DNA of 64,000 nt from Branchipolynoe longqiensis. Lineage: Eukaryota; Annelida; Polychaeta; Phyllodocida; Polynoidae. The position numbers and the translations under genes were made by a program. The notes under the pieces were generated by a model. The model did no database searches and had not been told where the DNA came from. It saw only the letters and a list, made by a program, of their open reading frames with translations. Location: positions 74,857,045 to 74,921,044 of the forward strand of contig CM059198.1 in assembly GCA_030323885.1 (NCBI GenBank). Direction: 5' to 3'. Positions 54,379-64,000 of the stretch are shown piece by piece (the first letter of the stretch is position 1; each line of letters opens with the position of its first letter).

Positions 54379-55407
54379 TCAATGGGTGCCGTCTTCTCGA
54401 AGAAGGTTGGCTGCAATGGACCTCCATCTCTTCCTGTCATTCGTTCCTCTCACGCATTCCACATAGCTCATTGCTGTCCACTCAGTGATGTTGTCCATCC
54501 ATGTTGTTCTCCTTCTCCCTCTTGGTCTTTTCCCTTCTATCTTCCTTTCAGGTATTCTTCTCTGTGATTCCTGGTGTCGTATCATGTGGCCAAAGTATTT
54601 AATTTTTCTGTTTTTGATCGTTTGTATTATCTGTCTCTTTATTTTCATTCTTGTTAGGACCTCCACGTTGCTTATCATTGGTGTCCATGGAATTTTTAAC
54701 ATTCTTCTGTATTGCCACATTTCAAATGCCTCAAGCTTTGTTGTTATTGCTTTCTTCAAAGTCCATGTCTCGCAGCAATATAAAAGTGTAGACCACACAT
54801 AGCATTTTAGCAGTCGGAGTCTTGTTTTTATATTTATGTCTCTAGATGTTAGTACTTTCTGCATCTTTAGAAATGTTGTTTTGGCAATGTTTATTCTCCG
54901 TTTAATCTCTCTCTCACATCCGCCATCACTAGTTATTAAATGGCCCAAATACACAAATGACTCAACCTGCTCCAAGATTACACCATTAACTTTTATCTCT
55001 GCTCTTGGTTTGTATTCCTTTCTGCTGACAACCATGGATTTTGTCTTCTTTACATTCATTTTGAGGCCACATCTCTCACTTTTTTCTTTTACTTCATCAG
55101 TGAGAATCACCTCTTCCCTGTTAGTATTTACAGCAACGTTCTTCATCGCAGGGGTCTCAACTTCACTTGCACCTCTTTTCTCCATATGTTGTACTTTCAT
55201 GGTCCATTGCAAACTATGGGAAAATACGTAGTGAGGCCCCAGTCTCTTCCACGATGACTGGCCGTTTATCGTTTTTGCCTTGATACGCCCCATGTGTGTC
55301 ATACACCTTGCTACATCGCCTCGTTGCCGTTGACCATTTCTTTGGCTCTTCCGCCGCCTTGTCGATGTAGTCTTCGTGCACTTAAAGAGGGAGGCATCCC
55401 TCCCCAC
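54379..55407 (-). pseudogene. RTE-type LINE, C-terminal fragment
   Basis: An open frame of 342 codons reads, from about codon 90, LKMNVKKTKSMV, FVYLGHLITSDGGCER, LLYCCETWTL, RRMLKIPW, KIKYFGHMIR and GRRRTTWMDNI up to a terminal ENGTH-like REDGTH and stop. This is the region after the catalytic YADD in RTE-clade reverse transcriptases; the catalytic part is missing (5' truncation). The first 90 or so codons are not recognisable as RTE and may be flanking DNA. Unlike neighbouring LINEs it has no internal stop, suggesting a younger insertion. Its 3' tail is (ATTG)n. Confidence 0.85.
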
Positions 55408-55409
55408 CA

Positions 55410-56190
55410 GAATACAATCCCAGCAGGTTCAGTCATGTAGTTTAGCCGGTCAGTCGAGACCGTGTGCCAGGGGGTGGCCGCTGCATACACAACAGCTTCG
55501 AGGAGCCATACATGAGCTAGGCAAAGTAAGGGGAACCAGAGAGTCTGAGTCATCCGTGGATGGACCCATAGATGCGACTACCCAACCTCAAAGGTACTAT
55601 CCCTCCTACACTGATAATTCAAGCACAGTTTTACATACAAAGGTAAACTTTAAATTTAAAACCAAAACCTAATGACCACTAACACAGCAAGGTGAAGCCA
55701 TTCAGAGAAATTAACTATTGATAACCAAACAATTATCCGATTGTAGAACGAACAAACTCACAGATGTTTGGGGGATGTGGGAGAATGCTTACAGACAGAG
55801 AAAGAATGCACGCAGTAGTTAGCTACACAACTGAAAGTGATCAAAAAAGAAGGGGAGTCGCAAGACTATTACTGTCTAGCGGCGAAAACAAGTCATTAGA
55901 CTTAACCGTTATGGGCAGCATAAATACACCCATCACACATTTTTTTTTTTTAATTGCAAAGCAAAATTACTTCAAAATAAAGTAAGGTAGATTATAACAT
56001 TCATGCCTTCCTCCATGCGCACAGGTAAAAATAAAAGTAACGGAGGTACGCATGACTATCTATCAAAAGAGGCCAAGTGTGCTGTATGCACCAGCACATA
56101 CACCCCAAATCTATCAATCACTAAGCTAAATTAAAATCAAAACAAAATCAAAAACTCGCGAAATCAAGCAACCACTATCCTACATTTTTT
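55410..56190. other. Stretch between LINEs, with a SINE B/LINE-like tail
   Basis: At about 55872-55932, CTGTCTAGCGGCGAAAACAA and GTTATGGGCAGCATAAATAC match the 3' end of SINE B with a later T-rich run. The remainder is unassigned. Confidence 0.5.
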
Positions 56191-56212
56191 ATTTAAAGTA
56201 AGTAAAATAAAT

Positions 56213-56860
56213 ATGGTAGAAGAGATTGAATGCAAACTGGGAAGGGGCACACACTTCGCCCACCTAAACTGCCAGAGCGCATCCAATAAAATAGACATAA
56301 TAAAAATGCATCTAAAAAAAGACAATCTAGATGTACTAACGTTATCAGAGACATGGTTCACTGACAAACACCAAAAGAACACCCTCAATAAAGACGGATG
56401 TAGGCTTGTACATAATGACAGACAACACATTAATGCAATGAACCAAACAAGGAAGGGTGGAGGTGTTGCCATTTACTGCAAGGCCACCAAAAACCTAGGC
56501 ACTGAAAGGCTAAAACCAACAAATCTCTCAAATGAGCACATATAAATACTATGGTGCCAAATAAAAAATGAATGCAGCCATAGCGATCCTCTATATGCCA
56601 CTGTCAGGTGAAATTGAAGTATTCCTTGAAGAACTAGAAAAGAGCATAAACACTGTAAAAAAAAATCAATAAATGCAGAAATCTTTGTGCTATGGCACTT
56701 CAATGTGAATTATAGCAGCAATGAAAAAAAACAACTAATTCTGCAAACCACCATCAAAATCTTAGGCCTGCAGCAGCTCATCACTTAAAGCACAAGGCTA
56801 AGCAACAATAGCTCAACAATAGACCTAATACTAACCAACTCAAACCATGCCACAAAATGG
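56213..56860 (+). pseudogene. LINE copy B endonuclease
   Basis: The segments HFAHLNCQSASNKIDIIKMH, DVLTLSETWFTD, RKGGGVAIYCK and, after frameshifts and stops, LQQLIT and IDLILTNSNHATK follow the EEP fold. The part carrying YRPP/GDxN is badly decayed. A SINE then interrupts just before the SDH region. Confidence 0.8.
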
Positions 56861-56869
56861 GGCACTAGA

Positions 56870-57212
56870 TTTTGTTTGTTTGTTGTTGTTTTACGTCATA
56901 GCAACATCTAAGGTCATATCAGGACGGGTACCGACTTGTGACAGTGCGCACTCATAGCGACTTTATAGTGCTGTCCCACTGTGAAACCAGACCGCCAGCA
57001 CCACGACCTGGTATCCCACGCAGTCACATTATCCTGATGCTGAGCACACCAGTCGTTGCCCTGTCCTAATAATGCTGAGCGCCTGGCTAGGAAGCGACAA
57101 GTATCAATTTTTAAGTCATTGGTTTGACTCGACCAGGGTTCAAACCCACGACCCCACGATCTACCAGCACGGGAGACGGACACTCTAACTCATTCGGTCA
57201 TCCCATCTGGTC
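56870..57212 (-). mobile_element. SINE family A with 13-bp target duplication, in LINE copy B
   Basis: The flanks ATGGGGCACTAGA at 56857-56869 and 57213-57225 are identical. In SINE sense the order is tRNA-like head (B-box GGTTTGAACCC), body, CCTGATATGACCTTAGATG and (CAAA)n tail. This is the best defined full-length copy and fixes the family's limits at about 340 bp. Confidence 0.95.
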
Positions 57213-58260
57213 ATGGGGCACTAGAAGCTGGGGTATAAGCGACCATAAACTAGTGTATGTAACCAGGAAAAAGCTCAAAAGCACAAATCACTATGAATAC
57301 GAAATGGGCAGGTCCCTAAAATACTACTCAGAAGATACGTTAAAAAATCATTTGCACCAAAACATAAACAACATCACACAAAACAGAGATGATGTTGATA
57401 TCTATTGGGACAACATCACAGAAATAAGAAAATCAACTGATAAGATGTGCCCCATAAAGAAAAGAAAAATACCAACAAACCAAGACCCTTGGGTAGACAA
57501 AGACCAGCTAACACTCAATACAACTAAAAGTAAACTGGGTGATGAAGCAAATCGCACAGAAACAATAGAAGACAAACTGGCCTACCATATCGCCAGAAAC
57601 AACTCTCTCAAAGCTGTGAGAACAGCAAAAAAGAAATACATAATAAAGCAGGACAAAGACTGGGGAAGCAACACAAACAAATTCTGGAAAAATGTAAACC
57701 TATTATTCCCCAAAAATAACAAAGAAGAACATACAAACTTCCAAGAGAATGAAGGGGCGATGCTCACAGACAAAGATGCAGCAAACAAACTGAACACACA
57801 CTTTGCCACAATAGGGCAAAAGCTGGCAGAAATCTTTTTTAAAAGATGGGAAAACAGATCAGGAACTGTGCAGAATGAAATCCCCACCTGCAAAACAGAT
57901 ATGATAGAAGTAAAAAAATTAATAAATGAGATAGACAGGATTAAACCAAGTGGAATAGATTAAATGCCAACCAAAATACTGAAAGAGGCACTCCAAGCCA
58001 TCCCGGCCACTATAGTAGACCTATTCAACATCTCCTTTGAGCAGGGGCATTTTATCTCAGCCTGGAAAATGGCAACCATCACCCCCATTCTCAAAAGTGG
58101 AGACAAACAAAACATGGGAAACTACAGGCCAATATCAATTCTTCAAACTCCAGGCAAGTTCATTGAAAAAGTGTTACATAGACACATAAATGAACACCTG
58201 GAAACAACCGATATACTGAACGAAAGACAAGGGGGCTTCACTCCACATCAAAAACAATAG
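57213..58260 (+). pseudogene. LINE copy B linker and N-terminal reverse transcriptase
   Basis: SWGISDHKLVYVTRKK keeps the endonuclease SDH. A linker with NQDPWVDKDQ and NKFWKNVNLLFP leads to IKPSGID, a single TAA stop (57961), and then RT segments MATITPILKSGDK and NYRPISILQTPGKFIEK up to a frameshift near 58245. Confidence 0.85.
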
Positions 58261-59141
58261 CTAACCTAACAAATGACATACTTGCATCAATGAACTAAAA
58301 ACAATTAGTTGGAGCAGCCTTCATTGACTTCAGCAAAGCATTTGGCACAGTAGACCATAAAATACTACTGGAAAAACTAAAAACCATGGGCATAAAATCC
58401 AACACTATGGATTGGATAAAATGCTACCTGAGCAACAGGCAACAGAAACCGAAAATAAACAATACACTATCAGACAACCAACCTGTCACATGTGGTGTAC
58501 CCCAAGGGTCAGTGTTAGGGCCACTACTCTTTATAATCTATATAAACGATCTTGAAAAATGATTGCAAACTGAATGCCTCCAACTATATGCAGATGATGC
58601 AGTCATATACGCAAATTGCATCACAGAAGAGGAGGTAATAACTAAACTAAATAAACTCCTACTAAAACTAGACGAGTGGTGTGAGTCCAACAAAATAACC
58701 ATCAACACAAGCAAATCAAAAACAGTACTCTTCTCACATAAACAAATGCCAGAAAGAAAACTACACTGTAAGTTAGGAAACCAAACATTAGAAAATGTAG
58801 ACCATTACAAATACCTAGGCCTTGAGTTGGACAGCCAACTAAACTATAACCTATGTATAAATAAAATTATCCAAAAAGTAAACCACAAACTGTGGCTATT
58901 TGCAAAGCTAAGACACTACATGACACAAGAAATGTCAATAAAAATCTTCAAGGGATTGGTGCTCCCCTATTTTGACTATGGAGATGTAAACTACATGGGT
59001 GCGAGAAAAGAACTACTAAAAAAACTGCAAATACTGCAGAACAGAGCCCTAAAAATGTGTCTAAGAGTAGACAAGCTGCACCCCACCTATGACATACACA
59101 AAAGAACCAAAGTGAAAATACTGGAAAACATTAGCATATAG
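58261..59141 (+). pseudogene. LINE copy B reverse transcriptase core and C-terminus
   Basis: [17 protein letters not shown] shows a Gly in place of the expected catalytic Asp of the first motif. [13 protein letters not shown] starts at 58494, a stop follows NDLEK, and YADD lies at 58587-58598. The C-terminal part has LPYFDYGDVNYMG and LQNRALKMCL before a stop at 59141. The Asp-to-Gly change and stops make it inactive. Confidence 0.87.
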
Positions 59142-59760
59142 CTAGAGTCAAAACAATAAACTCCTAACAAAACCAGAAAGGGCTACTGGAGCAAATAATG
59201 AGGCACTACTAAAGCAGACCAGAAACCAAATAAAAGCTCATGAGAGAAGCACGCTGGAAATGGCTGCCAAGGTGTGGAATGCCCAAACGGTAAAGGAACG
59301 ACAAATTCCTGACCTAAAAACTTAAAATAAATATCTGTGCAAAATAAGGCTAGGAAACCCCCAGTAAGCTGCACGGCAAAGGGGCATGTGATAGGTCACG
59401 GCCCACCAGCGGGACGCCCAATGGAAGGTAACCATGCCAAAAGTAGCCCGAAAACACACCACACAGCTACGTACAAGCCTATGATATGTAAATAGGAGTA
59501 GGCTAGTCTAGTAATAAGAGTAGAGAACAAATAAAATACATATATGCCAAGAAAATTAAAAAAAACTAACATTGGCTACTAACCATACCAACCAATTATC
59601 TATATGCTGAAATGCAGGCAATCAAATACCTTATCAGCAGCTACTGTGTGGTAAGATACCACAAACACTACAACTGGCCAGCATTGAAAACAAGCCCGGA
59701 TACCCTGGCTTATATGCTATGGACAGTATAAATACAGCCTCAATAAAAAAAAAAACAATA
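59142..59760 (+). other. LINE copy B 3' region
   Basis: Decayed C-terminal codons continue to about 59320. The remainder is 3' untranslated sequence to the A-rich tail. Confidence 0.65.
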
Positions 59761-59833
59761 AAAAAACACGATGCAAATATATATATCTCTGAAAATGACT
59801 ATGCAACTGTAAAATTGAACATTGCTAGATACT

Positions 59834-60390
59834 GTATAGACCCCTTTCAATGTTTATATACATTGTGTATGCGCGCGCAGCTTGGCTGCAGAACGAAGGC
59901 ATACTGCCATTGAGTTTGCAACACGTAGATTTTATTATAAATTAATAGAAATGCAAAACCCTAACCGTATAAATTTAATATAATCTTTTCGTTGAATATG
60001 TTTTCTGTATGTGTTCCAAGCGGTTTGTTTCTAGGTGGTGTCGTTTTAGAGATATTTCACTTTTTCTGTATGACGATTGCTCACAGCCATTCACAATGCA
60101 TTGAGTTTGTTGATACATGCAGTGCAAAACATCAATTTTATTCAAAATTAATAGAAATGCAGAACCCTAACCTTATAAATTTAATATAATCTTTTCGTTG
60201 AATAGATTTTCTGCATGTGTGCCCAGCGGTTTGTTTCTAGGTGGTGTGGTTTTAGAGATATTTCACTTTTTTGTAGGAATATTGCTCATAGCCATTGAGT
60301 TTGCAGTGTCCCCGTGTGTTGTCCTGCAGCCAAGCTGCATGCACACTGACCTAAATACGTATGCTGACATCATATGAAATAGGTCTATAC
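59834..60390. mobile_element. Inverted-repeat element with internal tandem duplication
   Basis: The ends GTATAGACCCCTTTCA and, complemented, GTATAGACCTATTTCA pair, as do CAGCTTGGCTGCAG and CTGCAGCCAAGCTG further in. A block of about 190 bp (59911-60101) is repeated in tandem (60102-60298), with words CGGTTTGTTTCTAGGTGGTG and CTTTTCGTTGAATA. The core also occurs in the element at 2405-3159. Confidence 0.78.
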
Positions 60391-60686
60391 CGCTGTTGCG
60401 TGGTTGATGTTCAGGGAATATTTCACATCCAGTCCCCTCTAGGTGACACTAAAAGCGTTGGATGGAGAACTCAGTTAACCTGTAGTTGGTAGACAGCGTG
60501 TAATGATGATGTTGACTTGTGAGTGTGTGCTTCATCGTGACTTTATAGGATTACCACGTTTCAATTACACATGGCTGTAGTTCTCACAGCCTTGCTCTAT
60601 GCCTATGAATCATGTACAATATACCGTCATTGCACTAAGCAATTAAACCACTTCCACCCTGTTTCTGGAAAATTATCAATATCAGG
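60391..60686. other. Unassigned stretch
   Basis: TTGACTTGTGAGTGTGTGCT and CATCGTGACTTTATAGGATT near 60512-60552 are faint SINE A-like words. Confidence 0.35.
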
Positions 60687-60985
60687 TGGCAGGATAAGAT
60701 CCGAGACACCAAAGTCTTAGAAACAGCAAAAATGTTTAGCATTGACTGTACGGTCACGGGAGCACAACTAGATTGAGCTGGCCATGTGTACCGTTTGGAT
60801 GAGTATAGAATAACAAAGGCTCTCTTCTATTGTGAACTTGTAAAAGGACGCAAAAATCAAGGTGGTCAGAAGAAAAGGTTCAAGGACTGCCTTAAATACA
60901 ACCTGCAGAAATGTAATCTCAATACTGAAACCGGGGAAACATTGGCCAAGGAGGAATTCATGGTGTGCTTCTATTCGGAATTGCC
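60687..60985 (+). pseudogene. LINE C-terminal fragment (third type)
   Basis: WQDKIRDTKVLETAKM, then AQLD-stop-AGHVYRLDEYRI and KGRKNQGGQKKRFKDCLKYN reproduce the conserved C-terminal tail of certain animal LINE proteins (pattern LxWxGHVxRM, then GxRxxGxxKxRxKD). A stop replaces the expected Trp before AGHV. Nothing upstream is preserved. Confidence 0.78.
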
Positions 60986-61500
60986 CTCACATGGTTTGAA
61001 TGTGATCCTATATATTTCAACCTAAGCAAAAGCATCAACAGAGGAAAAATCATCTCCTTCACCCACCAGACTCTCAGACTGCAGCTATACACACATGTCC
61101 AAGCACGAATTGGCCTCATCAGTCATCGATGAGCTTACAACAAATGATGAGCTCCTGTCATCATCACCACCAATGGACAACCAAGATAGTGTTATCTCAT
61201 TGAGATATAATACCACTGGCACAATAAAACTGTCTCATTTTATATTGTGGGAGTTCAACAGTTATATACTGCATGAACCAATACATTTGAGAATCAAATA
61301 TTAGATTTTAAACAAATCTAAGAAATTGGAATCTATTCTGTAAAGGGTTTATTGTGCTTAGGAAGTAAACTAAACTACTGATACCAATGTCTAATTTTCT
61401 TCGGTGTACAATAACCTATCGTAGAATATATCACCAATAATATTGCACTAAGTGGTGTAGTCGATTTTATGTAATGCATTATATACCGGGTATACCTATA
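60986..61500. other. Unassigned stretch
   Basis: No gene or bounded repeat recognised. Confidence 0.4.
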
Positions 61501-61504
61501 TATA

Positions 61505-61776
61505 ATGAATTTTCTCAAGATTGGTTGTTGTTTTATGTCCTAGCAACGTATAAGATCATATCAGGGTGGCTACCGACTTGTGACAGTGTGCACTCATGGC
61601 GACTTTATGTGCTGCCCCACTGGAAAATCAGGTCACCCACACCATGACCCGATATCCCGCTCAGTCACATTATCCTGACACTGAGCTAACCAGTCCTTGC
61701 CCTATCCTAATAATGCTGAGAGTCTGGCTAGGAAGCAACAAGTATAAATTTTAACGTAATTGGTTTAACTCTATTT
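61505..61776 (-). mobile_element. SINE family A copy, head damaged
   Basis: It carries TTGGTTGTTGTTTTATGTCC, ATCATATCAGGGTGGCTACC and the body to AGGAAGCAACAAGTA. The tRNA-like head is lost after TTGGTTTAACTC. Confidence 0.83.
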
Positions 61777-62463
61777 TCTCAAGAAGATGATGATCCAATT
61801 TGTGAAAGCAACTGTCACTTATGGTATTCGGTGTTAACTAACATCATCAAACGATGAGCATTAATTACACACTTGGAGATACAATAAGATGTTCTTCAAG
61901 ATCAAGTCCATTTAAAAAGTAAAATGTACATACATGCATAATTATTTCCTTGAAAGGTAGATAATGAAATCAGAGGAATATTTTACCTTCGACCTTATAG
62001 TGACCCAAATTTGAACTGTTGATGCCCTTATTGTCATGGCTCTCACATCCAATGTTAGTCTTAAAACTGTTCTGCTTCGCAATGCCTATGTAATTGAAGG
62101 CACAATTATTTAAATCCTGAGAGACCACTGGTTTACAGCATTTGTTTTTGGGGTAAATATGTTTATTCCTGTGAACAAAAGGTTTCCCCCCCAATGACTG
62201 AGATAAGGTTTAGTACAATGATTTTATTTTTTAATTGATAGCCAATGGAAGCCCTTATTCACACAATTAAACAAGTTCAAAACAGATTATAGAATTATGA
62301 ACTAGTTATTATCAATACATTTAGCTAATTGCTACATGTATCTTAGGAGTTCCAGAATGAGAACTACAGGACATTGATTATCATGCAAGTTAAGTATCAT
62401 GTAACATAATAAATTGCAAGCAACTACAGAACATTGGTTGCCATGCAGGCTAAGTATCATGTA
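61777..62463. other. Unassigned AT-rich stretch
   Basis: A partial duplication around 62345-62465 (TACAGGACATTGATTATCATG / TACAGAACATTGGTTGCCATG) is the only feature seen. Confidence 0.4.
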
Positions 62464-62694
62464 AAGCTAAGATCCCATATATGCGGTATGCGAATGCAAA
62501 TGCAAATGCGATGGAAAAGCATCTAAGTGCAAGCTGGTGGTTCATATGTCTGGACGCGAATGCAGTTGCATTTGCCATAAAGGAAACAGGAACTTTTACT
62601 TTCCTTCACAAATTTGGAGCAAGAAAAACCGAAACTGGTATGGGGATCTATGCCGCATACACATTCACATGCCGCATAAATGGAATCTTAGCTT
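62464..62694. mobile_element. 231-bp MITE with AAGCTAAGATYCCAT ends
   Basis: AAGCTAAGATCCCATATATG at the left pairs with the complement of AAGCTAAGATTCCATTTATG at the right. The match continues through GCGGYATGYGAATG for about 33 bp. A 71-codon open frame in it is part of the element, not a gene. Confidence 0.85.
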
Positions 62695-62884
62695 AAGGTA
62701 CTAAAAGACAATGATGGGTTATGTGACCAATGTACTTCCTGTGTCCTCAGAGAGCACACTGGGTTATTCGCATACCACCAGGGGGGCGGAGGGCAGGTTA
62801 GAATTAGGATACAGGTATAGAATTAGGTAGTGACATGTCAGCTAGATCGGTTGCTTCTTGGCTGGTAAGTTATGGTGCCATGGT

Positions 62885-63662
62885 TGTGGTTAGTTACTCC
62901 CGCAGCCCTGTTCCTGTGACACAGCTACTGAACAACCCATTAGAAAAAAGTGTCGGAAGGATGGGTTAGGGATATAACCCTGATGGATTTACATTCAAAA
63001 GTTATGCAAAATATGCTAATATATGGTTCCACTGCTTGTTTGTCACAGTCCGCCAACTTTGAGTGAAAAAGGTTATGAAATAATGTAGCCTAATAGACTT
63101 TAAAAGTCGAATCGAGAGAATTCACTGGCCACCATCCTGGATTGTTTTGTTCTCTCCCAGTTCAGCAACTCTATGCCATTGCCAATATCAATACACACTA
63201 CCACTGGAACAAGGACATCCACCGCATGTGTATAGTTGATTCATAACGAGGCCATTTTTGCTCAGATTTAAAGTTGCACAATCCGATGGTTTTTGAGTTT
63301 CTGAGATTTTCTGAGATAAATACATTAGGTTGATCGTTATAATATACCTTACTTTAGCTTGAAGTAACTTTTATTTTAAGTGAGTAACTTTTGAGATATT
63401 AAATTAATTTTGGCAAGCTTGCCAAAACTGACACCATAGCCTACTGCAGTAACAGGTTCTATTCAATTGCCTCACTATTCCCAGCTGTGTGGCAACAAAT
63501 GTTTAATATTAATAAGTGCACCAGTATCGAAGCTAGATATGTAGAATCCAATTTAGATAATTATTTTGGTTTTGAAAATTTGATGTTGTCATCGGGCTAT
63601 GCAGCTTTAAACATGGTTGTCAGCCACCCCTACTGTGGGTAGGGGGGTCAATATTTTATCTA
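62885..63662. repeat. Dispersed repeat (9-bp MITE family relative) with nested TTAA MITE
   Basis: 62915-63230 matches 35592-35880. The right end GGGTCAATATTTTATCTAGG recalls the ends of the TAGATAAAAGATTCACCCC family. The TTAA MITE at 63272-63606 is inserted inside. Confidence 0.6.
63272..63606 (+). mobile_element. TTAA-target MITE, full copy
   Basis: The ends are AGTTGCACAATCCGATGG and the complement of AGCTGCATAGCCCGATG, with TTAA at 63268-63271 and 63607-63610. The length, 335 bp, is close to the other copies. Confidence 0.88.
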
Positions 63663-63677
63663 GGTTGTGGTGGGCAG

Positions 63678-64000
63678 CTAGGGGAAGGTCGCAAGGTCAA
63701 TAGGAGGTGACCATAAGGAAAAGAATACTTTACGCTGTTTATTATAGATGCCTGTTGTGTTGTTGCTGATGCCAATCCCTGACACGTGACCAATATTTTG
63801 TTGATATCCCATGTTCTGCTTGCTGTTCACGTGCTGCATATCGTGGTTTTTGTCTGCACCACTGACAATCTTCCACTTATATTCAGCCATATTCTGTTGG
63901 TTGGAAGCTTTGCTGCCTTTTGATAACATTATTATGTTATTCACATCAATACGTTTGGGATACTTATGCTCATGATCAACCTTGTCCAGGTCCACACTCA
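63678..64000 (-). CDS. Unassigned open frame running off the right edge (possible exon)
   Basis: A minus frame stays open from the window edge for 106 codons to a stop at 63678. The peptide is rich in Asn, Lys, His and Gln (KGSKASNQQNMAEYKWKI, NSKQNMGYQQNIGHV). A possible donor, GTAAAG, occurs near 63735, which would end an exon before the last 18 or so codons. I do not recognise a family. No repeat explains the frame, so it could be an exon of a gene to the right; it could also be chance. Confidence 0.35.
   Translation of the reverse strand, partial: SVDLDKVDHEHKYPKRIDVNNIIMLSKGSKASNQQNMAEYKWKIVSGADKNHDMQHVNSKQNMGYQQNIGHVSGIGISNNTTGIYNKQRKVFFSLWSPPIDLATFP

Larger units (their letters stand above)
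47050..54383 (+). mobile_element. LINE copy A (CR1/L2-like group), split by a 4.45-kb insert
   Basis: An apurinic-type endonuclease, a linker and a reverse transcriptase with a C-terminal YFDYGDV segment follow in order. The endonuclease frame is interrupted exactly at an AAT codon (47423-47425) and resumes at 51876. The [13 protein letters not shown] and YADD wording, with the DYGDV-LQNRALKICL C-terminus, is typical of the CR1/L2/Jockey side of the non-LTR tree; the clade is not resolved. It ends in (AATA)n/(AATC)n at 54345-54383, where it meets an RTE fragment head-on. Confidence 0.85.
56190..59760 (+). mobile_element. LINE copy B (same group as copy A), interrupted by SINE A
   Basis: Endonuclease, linker and reverse transcriptase follow in the same order and with the same motifs as copy A, but with several stops and frameshifts. 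It ends with a 3' region containing TGAAAACAAG and GGACAGTATAAATAC and an A-rich tail at about 59744. That end resembles the SINE B 3' end. A SINE A sits at 56870-57212. Confidence 0.85.

Noticed and set aside
62481..62696. Small open frame with ANANANA motif
   Set aside because: It lies wholly within a MITE with 33-bp inverted ends.

Overview
This window looks like animal nuclear DNA from an invertebrate, probably marine. It has one widely spaced multi-exon gene, good vertebrate-type splice signals, tRNA-derived SINEs, several LINE clades, a tyrosine-recombinase (DIRS/Ngaro-type) retroelement and dozens of short inverted-repeat elements. I cannot name the species. No bacterial-style operons, rRNA genes or CRISPR arrays are present.

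The only host gene I can assemble is on the minus strand between about 26.74 and 16.97 kb. Six exons with consensus splice sites encode a CRAL-TRIO/Sec14 protein of about 288 residues, closest in wording to the clavesins (phosphoinositide-binding lipid-transfer proteins of the clathrin/endosome pathway). Two of its introns carry tandem arrays built from the splice acceptor and first coding bases of the following exon. Its last recognised codons run straight into a sequence that is both a stop codon and a consensus splice donor.

The rest is layered repeats. 0-16 kb: inverted-repeat elements (TA-, TTAA- and 9-bp-duplicating families), two tRNA-headed SINE families and several minisatellites. 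27-36 kb: a dense nest of MITEs, GCC-rich foldback palindromes and a roughly 1.46-kb palindrome built around two head-to-head SINEs. 39-42.7 kb: a GC-rich decayed DIRS/Ngaro-like element on the minus strand with gag, RNase H and tyrosine recombinase pieces but no reverse transcriptase. 43-45.2 kb: more MITEs. 47-54.4 kb: a LINE whose endonuclease frame is split by a 4.45-kb non-coding insert with the split-direct-repeat layout of Ngaro/PAT-type elements. 54.4-55.4 kb: an RTE-type LINE fragment facing it tail to tail. 56.2-59.8 kb: a second LINE of the first type, itself interrupted by a SINE with a 13-bp target duplication. 59.8-64 kb: MITEs, a LINE C-terminal fragment and an unassigned open frame at the right edge.

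Pieces that appear to belong together: the SDR insert and the DIRS-like element (same strand, same class, possibly mobilised by the same enzyme type), and SINE family B with LINE copy B (similar 3' ends). Everything was read by eye; alignments, folding and database searches were not run.
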